Shown here: positions 26,203 through 33,923 of the stretch, in pieces | Position numbering within the stretch: the first letter of the stretch is position 1 | How the letters are laid out: every line of letters starts with the position of its first letter | Origin: Pseudomonas sp. HMWF021 | GTDB lineage: Bacteria; Pseudomonadota; Gammaproteobacteria; Pseudomonadales; Pseudomonadaceae | Length of the DNA stretch: 64,000 nt | Reading direction: 5' to 3' | NCBI RefSeq assembly: GCF_003061005.1 | Contig: NZ_QAIK01000027.1 | Span: 125,851-189,850 of the forward strand | The notes under the pieces: generated by a model | Told to the model about the DNA's origin: nothing | What the model saw: only the letters and a program-made list of their open reading frames with translations | Database searches by the model: none | Made by a program: the position numbers and the translations under genes

Positions 26203-28887
26203 ATGTCTTTCAATGAAGTGATGCTCCGTGTTCTGCCGCCAGTTGATGGTCACCAACCTCATATTACAGGAGTTTATGGCGAGCAGCGTGCGAGTGGCCC
26301 TCACGGAGGGACCGATTTTAATTATATTGGTGGCCAAAACGGGATAAATCTGGAGAACCCCAAAGTCTATGCGCCAATAGCCGGTACCGTAACATTTACC
26401 GGTGGGAATTACGGGACGATAAAAATCAAAGATGCGGATGGCAATAGCCACGAGATTCTGCATACAAGCAGCCACGTTGTAAGTCAGGGATCTACCGTTG
26501 CGGCGGGTGATGAAATTGGCACTATGGGGGGGAAAGGGCCGAATGGCGTAACTCAGTACCCACGCCATGTTCACTATCAAATGAAGGATCCGAACGGCAA
26601 CCTTATTAGTCCAGAGGTCTGGTGGGGGCAACAGACTGTTGCTCCGAGCTCAGCAACACCTGAATCAACTGTGTTTAGCCTTCTTAATTTTCAGTTTCCG
26701 TTCCGAAAACCCGGTGGCGGACGGTATAAAGATGCGGAAGAGATTTTTTCTGCAATCCAAGGTGAAACTTCAGGCAATTACCTTCTAGGTAGTCACAAAT
26801 TTTGGCATGGGGGGATTCATATAAGTAGTTCCAGCGCTCCTCAATGCATTAGTGATGAGCCTATTCGCTGTATGGCTGATGGAGTGGTCGTCGCCTACCG
26901 CCTGAACAAAGATTACGAGAAATCAGAATTCGAGGGTGAGGGTGAGCTTAAGTACTCAAGCTCTTTTTGTTTAGTGCGGCATGATTACAAATCTCCGCCA
27001 AATACTGAGGTTACACCTAGTACGAATAACACGCTGACGTTCTACAGCTTGTACATGCATTTGCTGCCATTTCAGCATTACCCGCTAGAACAGGGTGGAG
27101 GAACTATTGCTCGTTCGAAACCTGGGTATTGGCAAGGTAAAGTTCGTGCAAAAGTCACTGGTAGTGGTCTTGTCTTACGGAATGCACCTGCTACATTGAC
27201 TGATGGAGCCAACGCCGGAGCGAAAAAAGGCAGCTCCATGGTCTTGAGCACTAATAGTATTATCGAATTCGATAGTTCGAAAATCCTCAATCTTAAGCTT
27301 AATGGAAAACTGCTTAGGATGGCCGAGTGTGTATTTATTCCGAGCTCCTCGAATCCACCCACCGGACTAAAAAATCAAAGTACAGCTGTGCCGTCAAGCT
27401 TTTGGGCGTGCGTAGAGGATGTAAGTCCAAATCGTGTTGTCGAATGGCAGGAGTTAACGCCGGCGAGTTTTGATGCAGTTGTACCAATGAATATGAAAAT
27501 TAAAGCGGGAGACACGATTGGATACCTTGGCTTGAATGAGGTCTTGGCTGGGCCTAATGGGGGAGTAGCCCGTAAGCATCAAGTTCATTTAGAGATTTTT
27601 ACACTTGATCCAAAAGTCGACGATTTTCTGAAAAACACGGCTGGTATAAAAAAGGGAAAACGATATATTCACCTACCCTCTGGTACTGTTTTGACCAAAA
27701 AAACTCCCGGGGTAGGAAGTGTGACGCTGGAAGTGGATCATTGTGTTGAGTTGAGCAAGTCTCCGATATTTAAAGACCCTACTGAATGGTACGAAGTATC
27801 TGTTAAGGAAAACGGTCAAGATATTAAAGGGTTAATAAAGAAGGCAGAAGCAAAGCTCGTAACTCAGCATGACTGGGAAAAGCTGGGCTTTCGTGTTGTA
27901 AAAGAAAGCAATTCGAATTCTGACGGTTTTTTAGATCCTGATGAAATGCCACCTTTTTTCCAAGAGCTATATGATGATCTGGATAAATTTGGCAATCACG
28001 ATGACAAGGTGACGCCAGAAGATTTTCCTGAAGCAATGAAAAATGCAGAGTTTCGAGAACACTGGTCTAAGTTGGTCGCATGCCATCCCACTGAGTGGAA
28101 GGAAAAATCAGAATCTGCAAAATGGAGTCGTCTAAACCAGCTTCTTGAAGGATCTCCGGCGATTCTTAAGTTAGAAAAGGAACGAATTGATAAGCTGGTT
28201 TTTTGGGATGACCCAGTTATTCAAGAAAAGGGTCTTGGTGATGGAGTTATTTGGCATTTTCATCCGATCGCAATGATCGGAAACTTCTTAGCAAAGGACG
28301 CATCAAAGGCTGGTCAAATTACCTATGATGCTGAAGGCAATGACATCCCGGGCTCACCGTTTTTCAGCCGCCATATTCACTGGCCGGGAAATGACTTGTC
28401 AGGGGTTACCTTAGGGCGTGGATATGATATGGGGTTTAGATCCGAAACGGAAATATACAATCATATGATCGCTGCTGGGGTAGATGATGCTCAAGCTACG
28501 AAGATATCTAAAGCTCGGCAGTATAAGGGGACTAATGCAAGAAACTTCGTGGCTCAGAATCGCGCCGATATAGGAACGATAACGCTTGAGCAGCAAGAAG
28601 CTCTATTTGATTTGATTTATCCGGGATATGTTGCTAAGGCAATTGCAAACTATAATCACTGGACGACTCCTTTCTCAGAGCGTCTGGAGTGGGATGCATT
28701 AAGCCAGATCGTTAAAGATATTCTGGTGGATTTTGTATACCAGGGGTTCACAAAAGGGGCAAATCCAATGAAGGCAGGGATGAAGGATGATGTTGATCAG
28801 TTAATAAGCTATATCGAGAACAATCCTACAATTAGACAGTACGAAGAAGGTCGAAAACGTGCTGCTTATCTGAGAAAAAATCGTTAG
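26203..28887 (+). CDS. Multidomain peptidoglycan hydrolase, candidate T6SS effector
   Basis: An 894-residue AT-rich gene with AAGGAA before its ATG and no signal peptide. Residues about 15-145 form an M23/LytM endopeptidase with HGGTD (His34, Asp38) and HVH (122-124), the zinc ligands. Residues about 190-470 look like a second, interrupted M23-like fold with HGGIH (202-206) in place of HxxxD and KHQVHLEI near 459, probably inactive, with SH3-like segments inside and after it. NSNSDGFLDPDE (570-581) fits an EF-hand calcium loop, and a weaker one follows. The C terminus (about 705-894) has GVTLGRGYDMG (734-744), the signature of pesticin/T4-lysozyme-like muramidases; Thr736 and Asp742 fit catalytic positions. 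It would cut both peptide and glycan strands. Confidence 0.8.
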   Translation: MSFNEVMLRVLPPVDGHQPHITGVYGEQRASGPHGGTDFNYIGGQNGINLENPKVYAPIAGTVTFTGGNYGTIKIKDADGNSHEILHTSSHVVSQGSTVAAGDEIGTMGGKGPNGVTQYPRHVHYQMKDPNGNLISPEVWWGQQTVAPSSATPESTVFSLLNFQFPFRKPGGGRYKDAEEIFSAIQGETSGNYLLGSHKFWHGGIHISSSSAPQCISDEPIRCMADGVVVAYRLNKDYEKSEFEGEGELKYSSSFCLVRHDYKSPPNTEVTPSTNNTLTFYSLYMHLLPFQHYPLEQGGGTIARSKPGYWQGKVRAKVTGSGLVLRNAPATLTDGANAGAKKGSSMVLSTNSIIEFDSSKILNLKLNGKLLRMAECVFIPSSSNPPTGLKNQSTAVPSSFWACVEDVSPNRVVEWQELTPASFDAVVPMNMKIKAGDTIGYLGLNEVLAGPNGGVARKHQVHLEIFTLDPKVDDFLKNTAGIKKGKRYIHLPSGTVLTKKTPGVGSVTLEVDHCVELSKSPIFKDPTEWYEVSVKENGQDIKGLIKKAEAKLVTQHDWEKLGFRVVKESNSNSDGFLDPDEMPPFFQELYDDLDKFGNHDDKVTPEDFPEAMKNAEFREHWSKLVACHPTEWKEKSESAKWSRLNQLLEGSPAILKLEKERIDKLVFWDDPVIQEKGLGDGVIWHFHPIAMIGNFLAKDASKAGQITYDAEGNDIPGSPFFSRHIHWPGNDLSGVTLGRGYDMGFRSETEIYNHMIAAGVDDAQATKISKARQYKGTNARNFVAQNRADIGTITLEQQEALFDLIYPGYVAKAIANYNHWTTPFSERLEWDALSQIVKDILVDFVYQGFTKGANPMKAGMKDDVDQLISYIENNPTIRQYEEGRKRAAYLRKNR

Positions 28888-28895
28888 GAAAATAT

Positions 28896-29291
28896 ATGAG
28901 AAATCTATTCATTTTTTCTGCTCTCTTGATCCCCTTGTCAGGTGCTGCGGCACAACCGGACTGTGCTAATATTTCTACCAGTCAACAAGTAGATGTCTGC
29001 GCAAAGCATGCGAAAGAGTCTGCAGATGCGAAGCTTAATAGTAGCTATAAGGATTTAATAAAAAGGGTTGGATCTCAATATCAAGCTGACGCTAATCTTC
29101 ACGACGAATTCATGAAAAAGCTGAAAGAGTCTCAGCGTGCGTGGCTGAAACTACGTGATACGAATTGTGCTCTTGAGGCATTTGAAGTAGAAGTTGGGCA
29201 GCCAGCTTATGTAACTACTGTGAATAACTGCGTCGCGCGAATGAGTCTGGATCGCTCTGTTTATTTAGATAAAACTTTGCCTGATTTGTAG
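28896..29291 (+). CDS. LprI-type lysozyme-inhibitor protein, likely immunity factor
   Basis: A 131-residue exported protein (signal MRNLFIFSALLIPLSGAAA) 8 bases after the effector gene, with AGGAAA upstream. The mature chain has four spaced cysteines and the LprI/DUF1311 pattern: CANISTSQQVDVCA, ADAKLNSSYKDLIKR, ESQRAWLKLRDTNCALEA. LprI of mycobacteria inhibits lysozyme. An LprI domain encoded directly after a gene with a lysozyme-like domain makes an immunity role likely. A hairpin with a T run follows at 29297, ending the transcription unit. Confidence 0.82.
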   Translation: MRNLFIFSALLIPLSGAAAQPDCANISTSQQVDVCAKHAKESADAKLNSSYKDLIKRVGSQYQADANLHDEFMKKLKESQRAWLKLRDTNCALEAFEVEVGQPAYVTTVNNCVARMSLDRSVYLDKTLPDL

Positions 29292-29296
29292 TAAAG

Positions 29297-29336
29297 AGGG
29301 GGGATCTTTATTTTATCTGTCCCCCCTTGTTTTTTG
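29297..29336 (+). terminator. Strong intrinsic terminator after the LprI gene
   Basis: AGGGGGGA (29297-29304) pairs perfectly with TCCCCCCT (29320-29327), followed by TGTTTTTTG. It closes the vgrG-effector-immunity unit. Confidence 0.9.
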
Positions 29337-29687
29337 AGTAAGAGGGATAAAGAAAGGGGTTCAAGAAAAGGACGCTGTTTTTTTGCTCGAGGAGAGATTT
29401 TTATAGATGTTACCCATTTTTTTGCACTTTGTCTGGGCCTTCATGCGAACTATCTGGAAATCTGGGCGGTGACTGCACGAATGAGCCGCAGTTGTTTATG
29501 CCTCGAAGTTGTTGCGAACGCAGCGCTAGCCCTAGAGCGTAATATTTCTGGTGCAGTCGGCTTGATAGGCGTGGGAAGTGGCGTCGCGGGGGTAACGGTA
29601 CGGATTTATTAGTTTGGCATGCTTGCAGGAATAACAGATTCCAAGCCCTTGCTGCGCAAATGAATATCAATATTAGGTCATTCGCTA
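29337..29687. other. Non-coding stretch in the immunity island
   Basis: No credible gene is seen. Open frames of 92 (plus, 29334) and 86 residues (minus, 29670) overlap each other and lack signal peptides or family resemblance. Locally the GC content rises near 29450-29600, so this may be decayed remains of a gene. The promoter for the gene at 29688 should lie near its right end. Confidence 0.45.
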
Positions 29688-30224
29688 ATGTTACGCTTTT
29701 TCATGTTTGCTTTCGTTTTGCTTATAGCAAACTCCAGTAATGCCCAAGATGTGGGTTACCTTCTGGGGCGAGTGATTCAGGGCCCGTTTAAAACTAATGT
29801 TCTAAAGGGAGGGGAACTCTCCTTCTTGCAGACAGGTAACGCAGAATTTCCGGTTTCTTTGGTTTTGGATGTTGTTGGTGCCGATAATAAAAAAAATAGA
29901 AGCCTTGTCGATAAATATGATGTGGCAGGCTCGGATCCAAAAATCGAGTCGATTTTCTTTTATCCAGTAAAAGGCAAGAAGAATGTACTTGTTTTGGTTT
30001 CTTGGGAAATCACGAGTAGAGGAATTGGAACGTACGGAACCCTTTATCAAGTTTATGGGTATGAAAAAAGTGCGGGCAATAAATTGGTTGTGAATAAGGT
30101 TGTCAGGTTTGATAAGAACTTGAGTGGAATGGAAGGGTATCAAGAAGGTGAGGAGCAACATTTTCTTTACGTTAATGCAGGGTTGATAAAGACCTATATT
30201 GATAAAATGATTGGCTCTAAATAA
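29688..30224 (+). CDS. Exported hypothetical protein in the immunity island
   Basis: A 178-residue AT-rich gene with a Sec signal (MLRFFMFAFVLLIANSSNAQ). The mature protein is mostly predicted strands (FPVSLVLDVVG, SIFFYPVKGKKNVLVLVSWEI, GTLYQVYGYEKS), with no cysteine and no motif I recognise. AGGT lies 9 bases upstream of the ATG. It stands in a row of exported proteins behind a T6SS effector, so it may be an orphan immunity protein for an effector no longer present; this is inference from place and export only. Confidence 0.5.
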   Translation: MLRFFMFAFVLLIANSSNAQDVGYLLGRVIQGPFKTNVLKGGELSFLQTGNAEFPVSLVLDVVGADNKKNRSLVDKYDVAGSDPKIESIFFYPVKGKKNVLVLVSWEITSRGIGTYGTLYQVYGYEKSAGNKLVVNKVVRFDKNLSGMEGYQEGEEQHFLYVNAGLIKTYIDKMIGSK

Positions 30225-30245
30225 TTAAAGATAGCCTTGGCAATA

Positions 30246-30282
30246 AAAGGGAGCGGATTTTGTTTGGCTTAATCCGACCCTT
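30246..30282 (+). terminator. Weak terminator-like hairpin
   Basis: CGGATT and AATCCG, flanked by AAGGG and CCCTT, can form an interrupted stem with a loop of about 11 bases. There is no T run. It may end the transcript of the preceding gene. Confidence 0.3.
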
Positions 30283-30431
30283 GTCTAGCTATATTCCACG
30301 CCTTGATTCTTTATGGTCAATGCTAGCGTCGCCCGACGAAATGCGATGGGAAGAGCCTAATTGTCGCGCGCCGAAAGGTTTAACATTTGAAATTTATATC
30401 ACCCGCTGAGACTTCATTAATGGCTGAATCA

Positions 30432-31559
30432 ATGAGAAACATATTTTCAGTTTCTGGGATTTTATCGCTAGCTTTTTTGCTTTTTAGTACGGTTGCGCAT
30501 TCCGCGAGTTTCGATTGCGGCAAGGCTTCAACGGACGTAGAAAAGAAAATTTGTAATTCTCCCTCTTTGTCCATAATGGATGAAAAGTTGAATGAATTTT
30601 TCAAGCCGTTAAAGAGTCGACGGGCTTTTCAAATAATCGAAAGCGATTGGTTGGAGTCGGAGCGTAACTCTTGTGAGTCAATTGAGTGTTTAGAGGATGC
30701 TTATGCTCAGCAGATACAGTTTCTGTCGCCGATCCCTATTGCGCCTAGGCCGACCCAGAAAGATATTAAGTTGATGTTGGGCGATAAGCCATATACGCAG
30801 TCTGAGCGCTCATGGAAGGTCGTTGATTTAGCATGGCTTCCCAATGAAAAGGGGGTTGTCGAACGATTTGTAATCTCCGCCGAAACAATCTCAGGCATGT
30901 TGCATGTCATCGTATTTGAAGGGCATTTTGATCCAGCGATGATTGCGTACAGGGGCAATCTTTATGAGTACGTTGATCGCAATGACAGGCAAGTGCTGCA
31001 CACGATTGCGAAAGATATCGGTTTTGATGGTGCTCTGAGTCTGGGGTCGAATGACGAAGGCAAAAGGTTTTCGGGAATTCTGGACGGGTCGTTTTACTAT
31101 CGACAGCAGCTTTCGAAAAATCAGTTGCGAGGGATGGTTTATAAACTCGGCTCCAAGCTGCCGCCGGTTGAAAGTAGTTTGTTGTTTCAGCAGTGGCCAA
31201 ATACTGATGAAAATGCTGTTAGTGGTTTGACATTCGGTTGGGGTGGTGATTATGGAAAATTGCAAGCGTACTACTCGCACACCTCAGGGTATGAAACGAT
31301 AGCGCAGGCTGGTCGGCCCGAGGCCGGTTGGAATATATATGCTCCGATTTGGAGCAAGTCACGGCCGACGTTTTATTTCAAGAACGGTGATGAAACTATT
31401 TGGCGTGCCAATGTTGCAGATAAGACGTTAACAAAAATTGCGAAGGCTAGTGATGAAGGAATGATCCAGAATCCTACCCCTGTCGATATTAATGGGCGCG
31501 AAGCAATCGTTTATCTGAATGGATCTACTCTGAAAATGGCTATCTCCCTTGAAGAATAG
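30432..31559 (+). CDS. Exported protein with an LprI-like N terminus
   Basis: About 375 residues. After a signal peptide (MRNIFSVSGILSLAFLLFSTVAHSA) comes SFDCGKASTDVEKKICNSPSL, then a helix and ERNSCESIECLEDAYAQQI (to about residue 95 of the precursor), matching the LprI/DUF1311 group. The remaining 280 residues are a beta-rich region I do not recognise. The start is uncertain: ATG at 30432 and ATG at 30420 lack a ribosome-binding site, while an in-frame TTG at 30387 has GAAAGG 8 bases upstream and would lengthen the signal peptide. It is the second of three LprI-type genes here, so a lysozyme-inhibitor or immunity role is plausible. Confidence 0.6.
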   Translation: MRNIFSVSGILSLAFLLFSTVAHSASFDCGKASTDVEKKICNSPSLSIMDEKLNEFFKPLKSRRAFQIIESDWLESERNSCESIECLEDAYAQQIQFLSPIPIAPRPTQKDIKLMLGDKPYTQSERSWKVVDLAWLPNEKGVVERFVISAETISGMLHVIVFEGHFDPAMIAYRGNLYEYVDRNDRQVLHTIAKDIGFDGALSLGSNDEGKRFSGILDGSFYYRQQLSKNQLRGMVYKLGSKLPPVESSLLFQQWPNTDENAVSGLTFGWGGDYGKLQAYYSHTSGYETIAQAGRPEAGWNIYAPIWSKSRPTFYFKNGDETIWRANVADKTLTKIAKASDEGMIQNPTPVDINGREAIVYLNGSTLKMAISLEE

Positions 31560-31591
31560 GCACGACTTAAAAATAACACTTTCGCAAAATA

Positions 31592-32977
31592 TTGTTGTTG
31601 GAATTTGCCTTGAGTAAATATCTTATTCCGGTGCTGCCCGCCGTGCTGATTGGTGGTTTATCTCTGTTGGGGGTACATGCATTTGCTGACGATGCATGTG
31701 CCGATATCACTACTAACTCACAGAGTGAACGATGTTCTGTGAGTGCCAAGGTTGCTGCAGATAAGCAGTTGAATACCAGTTATCAAGAACTGATGGTTCG
31801 GCTCGAGGGTGGGTATCAAACCGATCCAGTTCTTGCGGCGAGCCAAAAGGCAACGGTTCAGGAGGCTCAGCGCGCTTGGATCAAACTGCGCGATGCCGAT
31901 TGCCAGATCGATGCGTTGGAGGCAGAACTGGGTTCTTCGACGCATGTGGCAGCGGTGAACAACTGCATCGCCAGCATGAGCCGTGATCGGTCGGTGTTTC
32001 TGGACAATATCGCGTCCGATAGCGGTAGTGGCTCTGCATTTGGACGTGGCTCGTGTCCAACGCAAGACTTCGCCCAGTTTCTTCCAGCCTTCTCCGCTAA
32101 TGCCGAATCGCAAAAGCGACTGACTGCGCAAGCGGTGAAACTCTTGGTGTTGAAGGGGACTTCGGATATAGGGCGGATAGTGACTCACGTTACTGCAGAG
32201 GTGGGACGCGACATGGCGTTTCCCTTAATGGCTGTGGTGCCGGATGGGAAAGTTGAAGGGATAGAAATCGAGAAGGTGGATGATCGTCACGTTGACGTTG
32301 TGGATAAACGTGCCGGAAACAGCAATATCAAGATCTTCAATTTTTCGCGCAACGCCTGCTGGGCGCTTGAGGGGGTTGAGGATTGGTCAATTCCCGATAA
32401 GGAGCTTTCTGTAGCCAGCACGCGCTCATTGAGTCGTGAGGAAAATTTCTGCTCACAGCGTGCGCAAGGATTTGCTGGCTTGGGTGGTCTTGAGCAATAC
32501 CGTCTGACAGGAGAACTTTTTGAGGCTGCATTGGAAAATTATCTGTGTGCGGCTGCTTCAGGCGATCCTATTGCCAGCGAGACTGCCGCTAGGCTGAGTC
32601 TGTCGGGTATGGCTCCGCAGTTGGAATACAGCAAAGTTGAAGCTCTTTTCAAAGCGGCAGCGGTCAATTCACCTGGTGGAGCTGAGGGGCTGGCAAGCTT
32701 TTATTGTTTTGGCAATGACACGGCTGGAAGTGGGCCGTGCCAGCGGCCAGCCGATGTGGAGAAAGAACTGATTCGCGCCAGCTCCATGGGCTCAGCGCAT
32801 GCAATCGTTTCGCTTGGCGACTATTGGAAGAGTGGCGATCTCGGCGAGAAGGATATCCCTCGTGCCTTGGCTTGTTATCAGCTTGCCGCCGACAAGGGCT
32901 ACGAGTCAGGTCTCAGTGCTGCCAAGCGACTTCAGTCTGAAGTGGCTGAGCCAATCGCTTCGAGTAAATGCTATTAG
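31592..32977 (+). CDS. Fusion of LprI domain, unnamed immunity-like domain and Sel1-like tail
   Basis: About 461 residues with no usable ATG; candidate starts are TTG at 31592, 31595 or 31607, followed by an export signal (LIPVLPAVLIGGLSLLGVHAFA). Residues about 38-145 form an LprI domain close to the protein at 28896 (EAQRAWIKLRDADCQIDALEAELG, then HVAAVNNCIASMSRDRSVFLD). Residues about 155-275 repeat the domain of the protein at 25742 (SCPTQDFAQFL... CWALEGVEDWSI). The C terminus (about 290-455) has helical Sel1-like repeats (SAHAIVSLGDYWKSGDLGEK, ALACYQLAADKGYESG). GC content is higher than in the preceding genes. It is probably a composite immunity protein or a relic of an earlier effector pair. 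Confidence 0.65.
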   Translation: MLLEFALSKYLIPVLPAVLIGGLSLLGVHAFADDACADITTNSQSERCSVSAKVAADKQLNTSYQELMVRLEGGYQTDPVLAASQKATVQEAQRAWIKLRDADCQIDALEAELGSSTHVAAVNNCIASMSRDRSVFLDNIASDSGSGSAFGRGSCPTQDFAQFLPAFSANAESQKRLTAQAVKLLVLKGTSDIGRIVTHVTAEVGRDMAFPLMAVVPDGKVEGIEIEKVDDRHVDVVDKRAGNSNIKIFNFSRNACWALEGVEDWSIPDKELSVASTRSLSREENFCSQRAQGFAGLGGLEQYRLTGELFEAALENYLCAAASGDPIASETAARLSLSGMAPQLEYSKVEALFKAAAVNSPGGAEGLASFYCFGNDTAGSGPCQRPADVEKELIRASSMGSAHAIVSLGDYWKSGDLGEKDIPRALACYQLAADKGYESGLSAAKRLQSEVAEPIASSKCY

Positions 32978-32991
32978 TGCGATCAATTGAA

Positions 32992-33024
32992 GAAGGGCGT
33001 TAATACCGCCCTTCGTCATCTTTT
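32992..33024 (+). terminator. Intrinsic terminator at the end of the T6SS cargo island
   Basis: GAAGGGCG (32992-32999) pairs perfectly with CGCCCTTC (33007-33014) and is followed by GTCATCTTTT. It lies between the plus-strand fusion gene and the convergent DUF6124 gene. Confidence 0.8.
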
Positions 33025-33029
33025 GGCTA

Positions 33030-33401
33030 TCAACCCCGAGTTCGACACTCCCGTAATTCAATGTGGTCGAGCGTCCCTTCCACCATCAATCGCACCCCAT
33101 CCGCCATTCTGCTCAGGGCCAGTGCAACCGAGCGACGGGAGCCGTGGAGGTCGTCGGCGAGGTCGCAGGCGATGGCGCTGATGGACAGGAGGTCTTCGGA
33201 GGCGTTGGCCATGAGGGCTTCGGCGTCGGTGCCGGGGGTGAGGCTGAAGAGGCCGGTTTCGCGTTTGGGTTGGGATTCGGTGCGCGGTTTGAAGTGGTGG
33301 TCGAGGGCGCGTTCGGCGGCTTCGTGGAATTTCTTGGATTCCAGCGATTCGTAGGGCGATATGTCTGGGGTTTCGGGGGGATTGGGTGTTGGTTTGATCA
33401 T
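33030..33401 (-). CDS. DUF6124 family protein
   Basis: A 123-residue protein starting MIKPTPNPPETPDISPYESL, followed by SKKFHEAAERALDHHFKP and a helical C-terminal half (ALMANASEDLLSISAIACDL, SRRSVALALSRMADGVRLMV). This layout is typical of the DUF6124 (older DUF3077) proteins that occur in many copies in Pseudomonas; their function is not known to me. AGGAAG lies upstream of the ATG at 33401. The frame stays open for 50 codons further upstream, to an ATG at 33551, but that part includes a strong hairpin and lacks family resemblance. Confidence 0.8.
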   Translation of the reverse strand: MIKPTPNPPETPDISPYESLESKKFHEAAERALDHHFKPRTESQPKRETGLFSLTPGTDAEALMANASEDLLSISAIACDLADDLHGSRRSVALALSRMADGVRLMVEGTLDHIELRECRTRG

Positions 33402-33503
33402 GGTGCAGCTTCCTGGAGTTGTGAGGCCGACACCTATTCGCTTTGCACTTCGAAATAGGTGGCAGCTGTGCGTTGGTGTGCAAGACCGGTCCAGGTGGCC
33501 GGC

Positions 33504-33517
33504 AGACCCGAAGGTCT
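33504..33517 (-). promoter_or_regulatory. UUCG-tetraloop hairpin in the DUF6124 leader
   Basis: On the minus strand AGACC-TTCG-GGTCT forms a perfect 5-bp stem closed by C-G around a UUCG loop, an exceptionally stable RNA tetraloop. It lies about 105 bases upstream of the DUF6124 ATG. There is no T run, so it is not a terminator; an mRNA-stabilising or regulatory leader element is possible. Confidence 0.5.
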
Positions 33518-33724
33518 CCGACGCACAGCCGCCATAACGATCCGCGAGCATAGGAAAACGCTCGGCGAAATGCCATCAACGAATGTGCACCTGAACCGGA
33601 CTTGCACGTCCGAGTCGCCGATTTTGCGGCGACACACAGAGGCTATCGACGAACTGCCAACCTGCCTAGTTCATAGGTATCGCGGCACTTTGCAGGAAAT
33701 TTCCCATAGGTTTGCAGGCTGGAA

Positions 33725-33760
33725 GATCAAAAGATCGCAGCCTTCGGCAGCTCCTACAGG
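33725..33760. repeat. Single AGGAGCTGCCGAAGGCTGCG-type repeat
   Basis: GATCAAAAGATCGCAGCCTTCGGCAGC... is one arm of the repeat family that appears as inverted pairs at 39191, 52503, 55181, 57773 and 60382. Here only one arm is present. Confidence 0.8.
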
Positions 33761-33923
33761 GATGTGTTTCAACAGGTGTAGGACGGTGGGTGTAGAAGTG
33801 TGACTTGGCGGTCATCGTGCGGGAAATGGGCTGCATCATCTTCCATCAGAGGCAGATAGTGGCGTTATCGTCTGAATCCCTTACACTGCCCCGGCCGTTC
33901 ATTTTCCTTTTGAGGCTGTGCGC

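Larger units (their letters stand above)
33402..33923. other. Intergenic region with DUF6124 leader, repeat and SCP2-gene promoter
   Basis: From 33402 to about 33600 lies the upstream leader of the minus-strand DUF6124 gene, with the hairpin at 33504-33517. A single AGGAGCTGCCGAAGG-type repeat lies at 33725-33760. From 33770 to 33923 should lie the promoter for the plus-strand gene at 33924. No further gene is evident. Confidence 0.5.

Noticed and set aside
29334..29670. Overlapping open frames of 92 (plus) and 86 (minus) codons
   Set aside because: No signal peptide, family resemblance or good ribosome-binding site; the plus frame starts inside the T run of a terminator.
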